Source: Elusimicrobiaceae bacterium (GTDB lineage: Bacteria > Elusimicrobiota > Elusimicrobia > Elusimicrobiales > Elusimicrobiaceae). From it: a stretch of 6,771 bases of DNA. Position numbers and translations under genes: made by a program. The notes under the pieces are model-generated. The model ran no database searches. It was not told the origin of the DNA and saw nothing but the letters and a program-made list of their open reading frames with translations. Each line of letters opens with the position of its first letter. Within the stretch, counting starts at the first letter, position 1. The stretch lies in contig JAKSPG010000070.1 in the NCBI GenBank assembly GCA_024405075.1, positions 1 through 6,771 of the forward strand. The letters run 5' to 3'. Below, one piece after another: positions 1-6,577 of the stretch.

Positions 1-139
1 GTTGGCGGATGTGCGCGATGAAATCGTGCGTACGGCAGTGTTGGCCGCCCAACAAGTGGTGGCGCAACAGCTAACTGATACCGGTGCGCGTGCCGCGGTG
101 GACCGGGTTCTTGACGAGGTGAAACACCGCAGCGTATGA
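1..139 (+). CDS. atpF: ATP synthase Fo subunit b, C-terminal end (partial)
   Basis: The 5' part lies outside the window; reading from base 2 gives 45 residues that begin LADVRDEIVRTAVLAAQQVV and end with DEVKHRSV and a TGA stop. Subunit b forms the peripheral stalk that holds the alpha3beta3 head still against the rotor, and its C-terminus binds subunit delta. The visible piece is a charged, alanine-rich amphipathic helix of the kind that ends this subunit, with no membrane segment, as expected because the anchor is N-terminal. The identification rests mainly on position: it directly precedes atpH and overlaps it by four bases (ATGA, 136-139), the usual b-delta junction and a sign of translational coupling. 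Whether the full protein is b or a b/b' variant cannot be told from this fragment. Confidence 0.85.
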   Translation, partial: LADVRDEIVRTAVLAAQQVVAQQLTDTGARAAVDRVLDEVKHRSV

Positions 140-663
140 ACAGTTCCCAGCGCATTGCCGTGCAGCGTTATGCCGCGGCCTACGATGCTTTAAGTCAAAC
201 CGCCGAGCAGGCGGCCGCCCGGGCGCGGCAATTAACTACCGTGGCCCAAGCATTGGCCCCGGTAGAGGATTTGCTTAACGCGCCGGAAATTGCGCTTTTG
301 CAGAAAAAGCAAGCCGTGCAAGCAGCCCTAAACGAAGAACCGCAAATCGCTTCGTTTGTGCAGGTATTGTTGGAAGCCAAACGTTACACCTTGTTACCCG
401 CTATCGTGCAACAGGTGCAAACGTTGGCGGACCTGCGGCAGGGAATTATGCGGGCGCGTGTCTTCTCGGCGCAGGAGTTAACCGCCGACCAGCAAACCCA
501 CACGGAGCAAGCACTTTCGTCGCGCTACGGGAAAACAGTAAAAGCTTCGTTCCGGACGGACAAAACGCTCTTGGGCGGACTTAAAATTTGGTGCGGTACG
601 GAGTTAATAGACGGCAGTTTGCAGGGGCAACTGGTCCGTTTGCAGGAAGAATTAACAAAATAA
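136..663 (+). CDS. atpH: ATP synthase F1 subunit delta
   Basis: This 175-residue protein has the normal length for bacterial delta (OSCP homologue), which sits on top of the F1 head and joins it to the b stalk. The N-terminus carries the family's RYAxAY pattern (residues 11-16), followed by an all-helical domain to about residue 105. The C-terminal domain has the conserved end LLGGLKIWCGTELIDGSLQG (145-164). The start is the ATG at 136, which overlaps the atpF stop. It has no good Shine-Dalgarno at normal distance (the nearest GAGG, near 116, is about 15 bases away), so re-initiation after atpF is likely. Ten bases separate its stop from atpA. No defects are seen. C153 lies in the C-terminal domain, but nothing can be inferred from it alone. 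Confidence 0.95.
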   Translation: MNSSQRIAVQRYAAAYDALSQTAEQAAARARQLTTVAQALAPVEDLLNAPEIALLQKKQAVQAALNEEPQIASFVQVLLEAKRYTLLPAIVQQVQTLADLRQGIMRARVFSAQELTADQQTHTEQALSSRYGKTVKASFRTDKTLLGGLKIWCGTELIDGSLQGQLVRLQEELTK

Positions 664-673
664 CGGAAGAACT

Positions 674-2200
674 ATGGCAATCAGACCCGAAGAAATAACA
701 AATATCATCAAAGAAAAAATTGAACATTTTAAGCCATCGGCCGATATCCACGAAGCAGGGACCGTCATCCAGGTGGGCGACGGGATTGCCCGCGTGCACG
801 GTTTGGAACGGGTGAAATCGTCGGAGCTGGTAGATTTCGGAAACGGCATTAAAGGCATGGCCATGAATTTGGAGTACGATAACGTCGGCTGTGTGCTGAT
901 GGGGCCGGATACGCAAATTAAAGAGGGCGATGTTGTTAAACGTACCGGGGAAGTAATCAGTATTCCCGTCGGTGCGGATGTTATCGGCCGCGTGGTGGAC
1001 CCGCTGGGCCGCCCGTTGGACGGCAAAGGCCCGCTCCAAGCGGATAAAAACATGCCTTTGGATATTGTAGCTCCCGGTATTATTGACCGCCAACCCGTCA
1101 AACAGCCCTTGCAAACCGGCATTAAAGCCATAGATGCCATGGTCCCTATCGGCAAAGGCCAGCGCGAGTTAATCATCGGCGACCGCCAGACCGGTAAAAC
1201 GGCTATTGCCATAGATGCTATTATTAATCAAAAAAACATTCCCGAAAAGGAACGTTGTTTGTGTATTTACGTAGCCATCGGCCAAAAACAAAGTACGGTG
1301 GCGCAGGTAGTTAAAACCTTGACCGATTTTGGTGCCATGGATTACACGGTGGTTGTTTCGGCCACCGCGTCGGATCCGGCGTCCCTGCTCTATATTGCGC
1401 CGTACGCCGGCTGCGCTATCGGCGAGTATTTTATGTGGCAAGGCAAGGACGTGCTGATTGTGTATGACGATTTGTCCAAACACGCCCAGGCGTATCGCCA
1501 AATGTCGCTTTTATTACGCCGTCCACCGGGACGCGAAGCGTATCCCGGCGATGTATTCTATTTGCACTCGCGTTTGTTGGAACGTGCCTGCAAGCTTTCT
1601 AACGAAAACGGTGGCGGCTCTTTAACGGCACTTCCCATTATTGAAACGCAAGCGAACGACGTTTCGGCCTATATTCCCACCAACGTTATTTCTATTACCG
1701 ACGGGCAGATTTATTTGGAAACGAACCTCTTTTTAAGCGGTATCAAACCGGCGGTAAACGTGGGGCTTTCCGTTTCGCGCGTGGGGGGAAGTGCCCAGCG
1801 CAAAACGATGCGTAAAGTGGCCGGAACGCTTCGTATTGATTTATCGCAGTACCAGGAGTTGGCCGGGTTTGCACAATTCGGATCAGAGCTGGATAAAGAA
1901 TCCCAACGCCAAATTGCCCGCGGCCAGCGCATGACGGAACTACTTAAACAAAACCAATACTCCCCGCTTACGGTGGGGGAAGAAGTGTTGGTTTTATACG
2001 CCGGAACGCATGGGTATTTGGACGAAGTGACTGTGCCCGATGTGCTGACGTACGAAAAGCAACTGCTTTCGTTTACGCACGCGCAACGGCCGCAGGTGTT
2101 ACAAGCACTTAACAGCTCTAACGAGCTTACGGCGGAATTGGAAAAAGATATCACCGGGCTGTTGGACGAATTTAAAACGGTATTTAAAGCCGGTAAATAG
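674..2200 (+). CDS. atpA: ATP synthase F1 subunit alpha
   Basis: This 508-residue protein matches the usual length of alpha, the non-catalytic nucleotide-binding subunit of the F1 hexamer. Domains in order are an N-terminal beta-barrel (about 25-95), the nucleotide-binding domain (about 96-380) and a C-terminal helical bundle. The P-loop GDRQTGKT is at 169-176 and LIVYDD (Walker B region) at 261-266. LLRRPPGREAYPGDVFYLHS is at 280-299 and VISITDGQIYLE at 338-349. The alpha/beta signature PAVNVGLSVS is at 359-368, followed by R369, the position of the arginine finger that reaches into the neighbouring beta active site. All are intact. The start ATG follows a GGAAGA ribosome binding site at 665-670. 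Downstream the operon is interrupted by an epimerase gene 9 bases away, where atpG would be expected. Confidence 0.99.
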   Translation: MAIRPEEITNIIKEKIEHFKPSADIHEAGTVIQVGDGIARVHGLERVKSSELVDFGNGIKGMAMNLEYDNVGCVLMGPDTQIKEGDVVKRTGEVISIPVGADVIGRVVDPLGRPLDGKGPLQADKNMPLDIVAPGIIDRQPVKQPLQTGIKAIDAMVPIGKGQRELIIGDRQTGKTAIAIDAIINQKNIPEKERCLCIYVAIGQKQSTVAQVVKTLTDFGAMDYTVVVSATASDPASLLYIAPYAGCAIGEYFMWQGKDVLIVYDDLSKHAQAYRQMSLLLRRPPGREAYPGDVFYLHSRLLERACKLSNENGGGSLTALPIIETQANDVSAYIPTNVISITDGQIYLETNLFLSGIKPAVNVGLSVSRVGGSAQRKTMRKVAGTLRIDLSQYQELAGFAQFGSELDKESQRQIARGQRMTELLKQNQYSPLTVGEEVLVLYAGTHGYLDEVTVPDVLTYEKQLLSFTHAQRPQVLQALNSSNELTAELEKDITGLLDEFKTVFKAGK

Positions 2201-2203
2201 GAG
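2198..2203 (+). promoter_or_regulatory. Ribosome binding site of the epimerase gene, overlapping the atpA stop
   Basis: The atpA stop TAG (2198-2200) runs straight into GAG, giving AGGAG at 2199-2203, six bases before the ATG at 2210. This is a closer match to the Shine-Dalgarno consensus than the sites before atpA (GGAAGA), atpG (GGGAAGA) or atpD (GGGGAAAG). It fixes the epimerase start and suggests efficient translation from the shared atp transcript. Confidence 0.85.
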
Positions 2204-2209
2204 ATTATT

Positions 2210-3145
2210 ATGGACGCGAAATCAAAGAAAAAATATCTGGTTACCGGTGGTGCCGGCTTTATAGGCAGTAACATTGCCAAAACGTTGGAAGCCGAAGGCC
2301 ACGAAGTAACGGTGTTGGATGACTTTTCCAAAAACGGACACTTCAAAAACTTAATCGGTTTCAAAGGCGACGTAATTACGTGTGATTTGTGGGAGCGCGT
2401 GCCGCATGATATGTATTTTGATGCGATTTTCCACGAAGCCGCTATTACCGACACAACTGTTATGGACCAAAAAGCCATGATGGAACAAAACGTGGAAGCC
2501 TTCAAAAACTTACTGGATTTTGCGGCCGATAACGACATCAAAAAAGTCATTTACGCTTCTTCCGCCGCTACGTATGGCAATGGTCCCGTGCCCAACGTGG
2601 AAACGCAACCCACCCACCCCGAGAATGTATACGGGTTTTCCAAAGTGATTATGGATAACGTGGCGCGCCAGTTTGCCGATGATAATAACGACATGACTAT
2701 TATCGGTCTTCGCTATTTTAACGTCTACGGGCCCGGCGAATACCACAAAGGCAAAATGGCCAGCATGGTCTTTCAGTTGTACAACCAAATGAAAGCCGGT
2801 CAACGGCCGCGCGTATTTAAATACGGCGAGCAACAGCGCGATTTTGTGTACGTAAAAGATATTGTTAAAATTAACTTGTGTGCGCTGAAAAACGGCAAGG
2901 AAACGGGCGTATTTAACGCCGCTACGGGTATCCCGCGCGATTACAATGCCATCATCTCGTGCTTGAATAAAGAACTTGGTACCAGTTTAGAGCCGGATTA
3001 TATTGATAACCCGTATCCGTTCTTCCAGCTTAAAACACAGGCGGATATTACCAAATCTAAAGAAAAACTCGGCTACACGCCCGACTATACGCTGGAACAG
3101 GGCATTGCCGATTACGTATCTATTTTAGAAGGGCGCAATCAATAA
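2210..3145 (+). CDS. hldD: ADP-L-glycero-D-manno-heptose 6-epimerase (HldD/RfaD family)
   Basis: This 311-residue extended short-chain dehydrogenase/reductase is close to E. coli HldD in length (about 310). HldD uses a bound nicotinamide cofactor to convert ADP-D-glycero-D-manno-heptose to the L-glycero form, the heptose donor for the lipopolysaccharide inner core, in the cytoplasm. Visible motifs are TGGAGFIG (12-19, dinucleotide-binding GxxGxxG), D37/D38 ending the second strand, HEAAITDTT (75-83), ASSAATYG (116-123) with the catalytic-type Ser, YGFSK (141-145, YxxxK), RYFNVYGPGEYHKG (168-181), KMAS (182-185), RDFVYVKD (210-217) and TQADIT (276-281). The HKG lysine K180 matches the E. coli K178 region. 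These substrate-side motifs favour HldD over GalE or dTDP-glucose dehydratase. G176 replaces the Arg of the E. coli GPRE motif. The gene sits between atpA and atpG with 9-base gaps on both sides and no visible promoter of its own. Exact sugar specificity is inferred. Confidence 0.86.
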   Translation: MDAKSKKKYLVTGGAGFIGSNIAKTLEAEGHEVTVLDDFSKNGHFKNLIGFKGDVITCDLWERVPHDMYFDAIFHEAAITDTTVMDQKAMMEQNVEAFKNLLDFAADNDIKKVIYASSAATYGNGPVPNVETQPTHPENVYGFSKVIMDNVARQFADDNNDMTIIGLRYFNVYGPGEYHKGKMASMVFQLYNQMKAGQRPRVFKYGEQQRDFVYVKDIVKINLCALKNGKETGVFNAATGIPRDYNAIISCLNKELGTSLEPDYIDNPYPFFQLKTQADITKSKEKLGYTPDYTLEQGIADYVSILEGRNQ

Positions 3146-3154
3146 AGGGAAGAC

Positions 3155-4060
3155 ATGGAATCGCTTAGGGACATACGGCAAAACATCAAAGCCATTAAAT
3201 CCACGCAGCAGATTATGCAGACGATGAAGATGATCTCCAACGCCCGCATCCGCCGTGCGCAACAAGCCATGGCGGCGGCGCGGCCGTTTGCAACCAAAAT
3301 GCTGGAAATGGTGGACGATTTGGCCCCGCAAGTTATGTCCCTGCCGCAGCCGGAAGATGCACCCGAAACGTGGGCGCGGCAGTTATTTATCAACCGCTCG
3401 GCGGATCCGAACAAAACAGGGCTGCTGGTTATCACGGGCGATAAAGGGCTGGCCGGCTCGTTTAATGCAGTCGTGTTACGGGCGGTGATGCGGTTTATCC
3501 GGGAGCACCAACACCAGCAAATTTTTGTATTGGCCGTAGGCAAAAAAGGACGCGATTTTTTGGCCCGGCTTCGGCTTAAAAACTTGCACATTGTGTATGA
3601 AAGTGTAGGGATATTCCCTAAAATTTCGTATGCACATGCGGAGTTGCTGGGCGAAGCGGTGTTGAAAGTTTTCCTGCAAGAAAAATTGCAGGAAGTAACG
3701 CTTATTTACAATGATTTTAAGTCGCTTGCCAGTCAAAATTTAGTGGAACAGGTCCTTTTGCCTTTTGCCCCCGGCGTGGCGCGCCAAAAAATAACTCCGG
3801 CGCAGTTTGAGTTTGAGCCGGGGCTGCTGGATATTTTTAAGCTCATGGTTCCGCGGCTTGTAAAAGCCAACATGTACCGCGTTCTGTTGGAATCGCAGGC
3901 GGCTAATTTGGCCGCTACCACCAGCGCTATGGACGCGGCAAGTAAAAACGCGGGCGAAATTGTCAGCGCGCTGGGGCTCAAATTAAACAAAGTGCGCCAG
4001 GCGGGCATTACCAACGAAATTTTAGATATTGTAAATGGGGCGGAAGCTCTAAATAATTAA
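3155..4060 (+). CDS. atpG: ATP synthase F1 subunit gamma
   Basis: Gamma is the central rotor shaft that turns inside the alpha3beta3 hexamer. At 301 residues this copy is slightly longer than many bacterial ones. The N-terminal coiled-coil helix is recognisable (SLRDIRQNIKAIKSTQQIMQ, 3-22, then TMKMISNARIRRAQ). The Rossmann-like middle domain starts with LLVITGDKGLAGSFN (90-104). The C-terminal helix contains ESQAANLAATTSAMDAASKN (246-265) and ends with the gamma signature ITNEILDIVNGAEA (285-298). In the ESQAA segment, ATT replaces the more usual ARM. The start ATG follows GGGAAGA (3147-3153). The extra length appears to lie mainly around residues 60-88, between the N-terminal helix and the Rossmann domain. 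Gamma normally follows alpha directly; here the epimerase gene lies between them. Confidence 0.98.
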   Translation: MESLRDIRQNIKAIKSTQQIMQTMKMISNARIRRAQQAMAAARPFATKMLEMVDDLAPQVMSLPQPEDAPETWARQLFINRSADPNKTGLLVITGDKGLAGSFNAVVLRAVMRFIREHQHQQIFVLAVGKKGRDFLARLRLKNLHIVYESVGIFPKISYAHAELLGEAVLKVFLQEKLQEVTLIYNDFKSLASQNLVEQVLLPFAPGVARQKITPAQFEFEPGLLDIFKLMVPRLVKANMYRVLLESQAANLAATTSAMDAASKNAGEIVSALGLKLNKVRQAGITNEILDIVNGAEALNN

Positions 4061-4070
4061 CGGGGAAAGT

Positions 4071-5489
4071 ATGAACACGGGAAAAGTAATTCAAGTAATC
4101 GGTGCGGCGGTGGACGTGCAATTTGCACAAGACCGTTTGCCCGCTATTGAAAACGCCATAGAAATTGACATGGACGGCTCGCGCAAAATCGTGGCCGAAG
4201 TGGCCCAACAACTGGGCGACGGGGTAGTGCGGTGCGTTTCGTTGGAAAGCACCGACGGCTTGCAACGCGGCGCGGTGGCTACGGACACGGGGTCCTCGCT
4301 TAAAGTTCCGGCGGGGGAAGCGTGCCTGGGGCGGCTGATGAACGTGCTGGGCCAGCCGCAGGACCACAAAGGGGCGATCAAAGCCGATACGTATCTTCCC
4401 ATTCACCGGGCGGCGCCGTCGCTGTCCGACCAAAACCCGACCCCGGAAATTTTTGAAACAGGCATTAAAGTAATTGACCTGATTGCCCCGTATATGAAAG
4501 GCGGAAAAGTAGGACTTTTCGGCGGGGCCGGCGTTGGCAAGACCGTGCTTATCATGGAGCTTATCAACAACGTGGCGCGCGAACACCACGGCAGTTCTGT
4601 TTTCGGCGGGGTGGGCGAGCGCAGCCGCGAAGGAAACGACCTCATGTTGGAGATGAGCGAGTCCAAACTTTCCGACGGCAGTACCGTGCTGGATAAAACC
4701 GTTTTAGTGTATGGACAGATGAACGAACCTCCCGGTGCGCGCGCCAAAGTGGCGTTAACCGCGCTGACACAAGCGGAGTATTTCCGCGACGTAAAAGGGC
4801 AGGACGTATTATTATTCTTGGATAACATTTTCCGCTTTGTTCTAGCTAATTCCGAAGTGTCTGCTTTGCTGGGCCGTATGCCTTCGGCCGTAGGGTATCA
4901 GCCCACGCTTAATACCGAAATCGGTGCCCTGCAAGAGCGCATTACGTCTACTAAAAAAGGTGCTATTACGTCTATTCAAGCGGTGTACGTGCCGGCCGAC
5001 GACTTAACCGACCCCGGTGTGGCGGCTACGTTTACGCACTTGGATTCCACGTCTGTTTTATCGCGCCAAATTGCCAGCTTGGGGATTTATCCGGCAGTAG
5101 ATCCGCTGGAATCGTCCTCGCGCATTTTGGACCCGCGCATTTTGGGTGACGAGCACTACGGCGTATCCCAACGCGTGCGCCAAATCCTGCAAAAATACAA
5201 GGACTTACAAGATATCATCGCCATTTTGGGTATGGATGAATTATCCGATGCGGACAAAAAAACCGTCAGCCGCGCGCGGCGTATCCAAAAGTTTTTATCG
5301 CAGCCGTTCTCGGTGGCGGAACAATTTACGGGCCACCCGGGCAAATACGTCAAACTGGCCGATACAATCAAGGCCTTTAAGGGCATTGTAGAGGGCGAAT
5401 ACGACCATATCCCGGAGTCGTGCTTTTACATGTGCGGCGGGATAGAGGACGTGCTGGCTAATTACGAAAAAGTAAAAGACCGCGAATAA
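4071..5489 (+). CDS. atpD: ATP synthase F1 subunit beta (catalytic)
   Basis: This 472-residue catalytic subunit makes or hydrolyses ATP at the alpha/beta interface. The N-terminal barrel begins MNTGKVIQVIGAAVDVQF, with A12 where most homologues have Pro (GPVVDV). The P-loop GGAGVGKT is at 151-158. GVGERSREGND (180-190) holds the catalytic glutamate E183 and R184. LLFLDNIFR (247-255) holds the Walker B aspartate D251 and R255. ALLGRMPSAVGYQPTL is at 265-280, the alpha/beta signature PAVDPLESSS at 341-350, and the DELSEED-like lever DELSDAD at 389-395. All key residues are present, so the enzyme should be active. Several normally near-invariant positions differ: FVLANSEVS (256-264) for FTQAGSEVS, and DPGVAATFTHLDSTS (314-328) for DPAPATTFAHLDATT. 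The start follows GGGGAAAG (4062-4069). Confidence 0.99.
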   Translation: MNTGKVIQVIGAAVDVQFAQDRLPAIENAIEIDMDGSRKIVAEVAQQLGDGVVRCVSLESTDGLQRGAVATDTGSSLKVPAGEACLGRLMNVLGQPQDHKGAIKADTYLPIHRAAPSLSDQNPTPEIFETGIKVIDLIAPYMKGGKVGLFGGAGVGKTVLIMELINNVAREHHGSSVFGGVGERSREGNDLMLEMSESKLSDGSTVLDKTVLVYGQMNEPPGARAKVALTALTQAEYFRDVKGQDVLLFLDNIFRFVLANSEVSALLGRMPSAVGYQPTLNTEIGALQERITSTKKGAITSIQAVYVPADDLTDPGVAATFTHLDSTSVLSRQIASLGIYPAVDPLESSSRILDPRILGDEHYGVSQRVRQILQKYKDLQDIIAILGMDELSDADKKTVSRARRIQKFLSQPFSVAEQFTGHPGKYVKLADTIKAFKGIVEGEYDHIPESCFYMCGGIEDVLANYEKVKDRE

Positions 5490-5490
5490 T

Positions 5491-5904
5491 ATGGCAAAAA
5501 CGCTTAAGTTAAATCTCGTTACACCGCAGGCCCAGCTACTTACCGATTTGGAAGTAGATATGGTAATTTTGCCGGCCCTGCTGGGGGAAATGGGTATTTT
5601 GCCCGGGCATGTTCCTACGCTTGTGCAATTAACCTTTGGCGATTTGCGCTATAAGAAAGACGGTAAAGATTTTGACTTTGCCGTCATGGGCGGCTTTGTG
5701 GAAGTATTAAACGACGTGGTAAACGTGTTTGCCGAAGGGGCCGACCTCGCCGACGAAATTGACGAAGAAGCCGAAAGCCAAAAAATCAAAAAAGCCAAAG
5801 ACGCGCTTTCCAAAAAAGACGCGGATATTGATTTTGAACTGGCCGAAATTGAACTTAAAAAATCTATTGCGCGCATGAAAGTAAAGCGGCGCAAGTTGAG
5901 TTAA
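5491..5904 (+). CDS. atpC: ATP synthase F1 subunit epsilon
   Basis: Epsilon binds the foot of gamma and the c-ring, and its C-terminal helices can inhibit ATP hydrolysis. At 137 residues the length is normal. The N-terminal beta-sandwich shows EVDMVILPALLGEMGILPGH (21-40) and GGFVEVLNDVVNVFAEGADL (67-86). Residues 89-135 form a strongly charged two-helix hairpin, so the protein is a full two-domain epsilon. The hairpin begins IDEEAES (90-96) and lacks the I(L)DxxRA motif linked to ATP binding in Bacillus-type epsilon. Its start is one base after the atpD stop (TAATATG), and the 20 bases upstream have no convincing Shine-Dalgarno. Translation therefore probably depends on ribosomes finishing atpD, which would fit the low stoichiometry of epsilon relative to beta (1:3). 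It is the last gene of the operon. Confidence 0.95.
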   Translation: MAKTLKLNLVTPQAQLLTDLEVDMVILPALLGEMGILPGHVPTLVQLTFGDLRYKKDGKDFDFAVMGGFVEVLNDVVNVFAEGADLADEIDEEAESQKIKKAKDALSKKDADIDFELAEIELKKSIARMKVKRRKLS

Positions 5905-5916
5905 GCACAAAATTTT

Positions 5917-5946
5917 ACGCCCCTCATTTTTACGAGGGGCGTTTTT
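5917..5946 (+). terminator. Rho-independent terminator of the atp operon
   Basis: A perfect 9-bp GC-rich stem, ACGCCCCTC (5917-5925) pairing with GAGGGGCGT (5934-5942), closes an 8-base AT-rich loop and runs into a T tract (5942-5946). It starts 12 bases after the atpC stop and so ends the atp transcript. It also lies directly beyond the stop of the convergent pilin gene. On the minus strand the stem is followed only by TAAAATTTT, a poor U tract, so termination in that direction is less certain. Confidence 0.88.
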
Positions 5947-5949
5947 AGT

Positions 5950-6522
5950 TTAAGGTAATTCGTAACTGCGTGAAGTGCTAGCGGTACTATAGAGTGTTCC
6001 GCGCATGATTTTTTCACAATAGTCCCCGGCCGATAAATCAAAACAATAATCGCCGCAGCTACTACTTATCCGTTCGTTACACACAATTTTTTTTGCGGCG
6101 GTGTGCGAAGAATTATCAAAATAAATCACAAATCCGGCTCCTTTGTATTTTCCGGTAAGGCGGTGCATGCGGATATCTTGCGCTGTGGAGCCGGCAATCC
6201 CTGAATTTTCTATTTGTAACGACCACTCATTATTTGATTTGGTGTCGGAAATTGCTTCATCGGAGTAGTTTAAGAATTTGGTTGTTCCGGTCCACCCGGT
6301 AAAATCTATATCAAGTTCATCAAACTTAGTGGACCACGTACCGTTGGCCAAATAATAGGTTTCATACGCTTGCCCGAGTGATTTCAAAAGTGTAAGCGCT
6401 TGCGTAGCTTTAGCTTTTTCTACCGCTTTTTGATATTGTGGCAAGGCCACGGCCGCCAAAATACCGATAATCAAAACAACTACTAATAATTCAATAAGCG
6501 TAAATGCTTTGGTGTTTTTCAT
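5950..6522 (-). CDS. Type IV pilin-like protein with prepilin N-terminus
   Basis: This 190-residue protein has a classical type IV prepilin start, MKNTKA followed by FTLIELLVVVLIIGILAAVA. A prepilin peptidase (PilD) would cut between A6 and F7, leaving a methylatable Phe and the Glu at +5 (E11) needed for assembly. Alanine instead of glycine at -1 is tolerated in this family. Residues 7-28 form the membrane/assembly helix, followed by PQYQKAVEKAKATQALTLLK and a globular domain with GTWSTKFDELDIDFTGWTG (61-79). Four cysteines (C148, C156, C160, C169) cluster near the C-terminus and could form two disulfides, as in pilin D-regions. It could be a major pilin, a minor pilin or a type II secretion pseudopilin; the sequence does not decide. 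The ATG at 6522 is chosen over an upstream in-frame GTG (6546) because AAGGAG precedes it. It is convergent with atpC. Confidence 0.92.
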   Translation of the reverse strand: MKNTKAFTLIELLVVVLIIGILAAVALPQYQKAVEKAKATQALTLLKSLGQAYETYYLANGTWSTKFDELDIDFTGWTGTTKFLNYSDEAISDTKSNNEWSLQIENSGIAGSTAQDIRMHRLTGKYKGAGFVIYFDNSSHTAAKKIVCNERISSSCGDYCFDLSAGDYCEKIMRGTLYSTASTSRSYELP

Positions 6523-6528
6523 AGAGAT

Positions 6529-6534
6529 CTCCTT
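6529..6534 (-). promoter_or_regulatory. Ribosome binding site of the pilin gene
   Basis: On the minus strand AAAAGGAG is followed by six bases (ATCTCT) and then ATG at 6522-6520. This near-consensus site fixes the pilin start at 6522, so that the short charged leader MKNTKA precedes the pilin helix. The in-frame GTG at 6546 has no such site and would lie at or upstream of the predicted transcription start. Confidence 0.85.
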
Positions 6535-6549
6535 TTTGACCAACACTTT

Positions 6550-6577
6550 ATTATCGTTTTTTTTTTTGATATGTTAA
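6550..6577 (-). promoter_or_regulatory. Candidate sigma70-type promoter of the pilin gene
   Basis: Reading the minus strand, TTAACA (6577-6572, five of six to TTGACA) is followed by a 16-base spacer and GATAAT (6555-6550, five of six to TATAAT). Transcription would start near 6543, giving a leader of about 20 bases that contains the AAGGAG ribosome binding site. Eleven of the sixteen spacer bases are a single run of A (6567-6557). Assignment is by pattern only, and AT-rich DNA produces such matches by chance. Confidence 0.5.

Noticed and set aside
581..1212. Two overlapping antisense open frames opposite the atpH end and atpA start
   Set aside because: No family resemblance, no credible ribosome binding site, and fully covered by conserved + strand coding sequence.
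1711..2550. Long antisense open frame of 279 codons across the end of atpA and the start of hldD
   Set aside because: It is opposite two genes with unmistakable family motifs, its translation is Ser-rich low-complexity sequence with no recognisable domain, and it crosses a gene boundary. It is a codon-bias shadow.
2210..3145. UDP-glucose 4-epimerase (GalE) as the identity of the epimerase
   Set aside because: The HEAA-x-TDTT, GPGEYHKGKMAS and TQADIT segments match the HldD family, and the length of about 310 is shorter than typical GalE of about 330-340.
4008..4589. Antisense open frame of 193 codons opposite the atpG end and atpD
   Set aside because: It mirrors the conserved atpD reading frame, including the P-loop region, and its Arg/His-rich translation shows no domain.
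6523..6546. Upstream in-frame GTG start for the pilin (MLVKKEIS extension)
   Set aside because: The ribosome binding site AAGGAG lies inside this stretch, six bases before the ATG at 6522. The GTG also sits at or before the predicted transcription start, and the extension would give an unusual leader.
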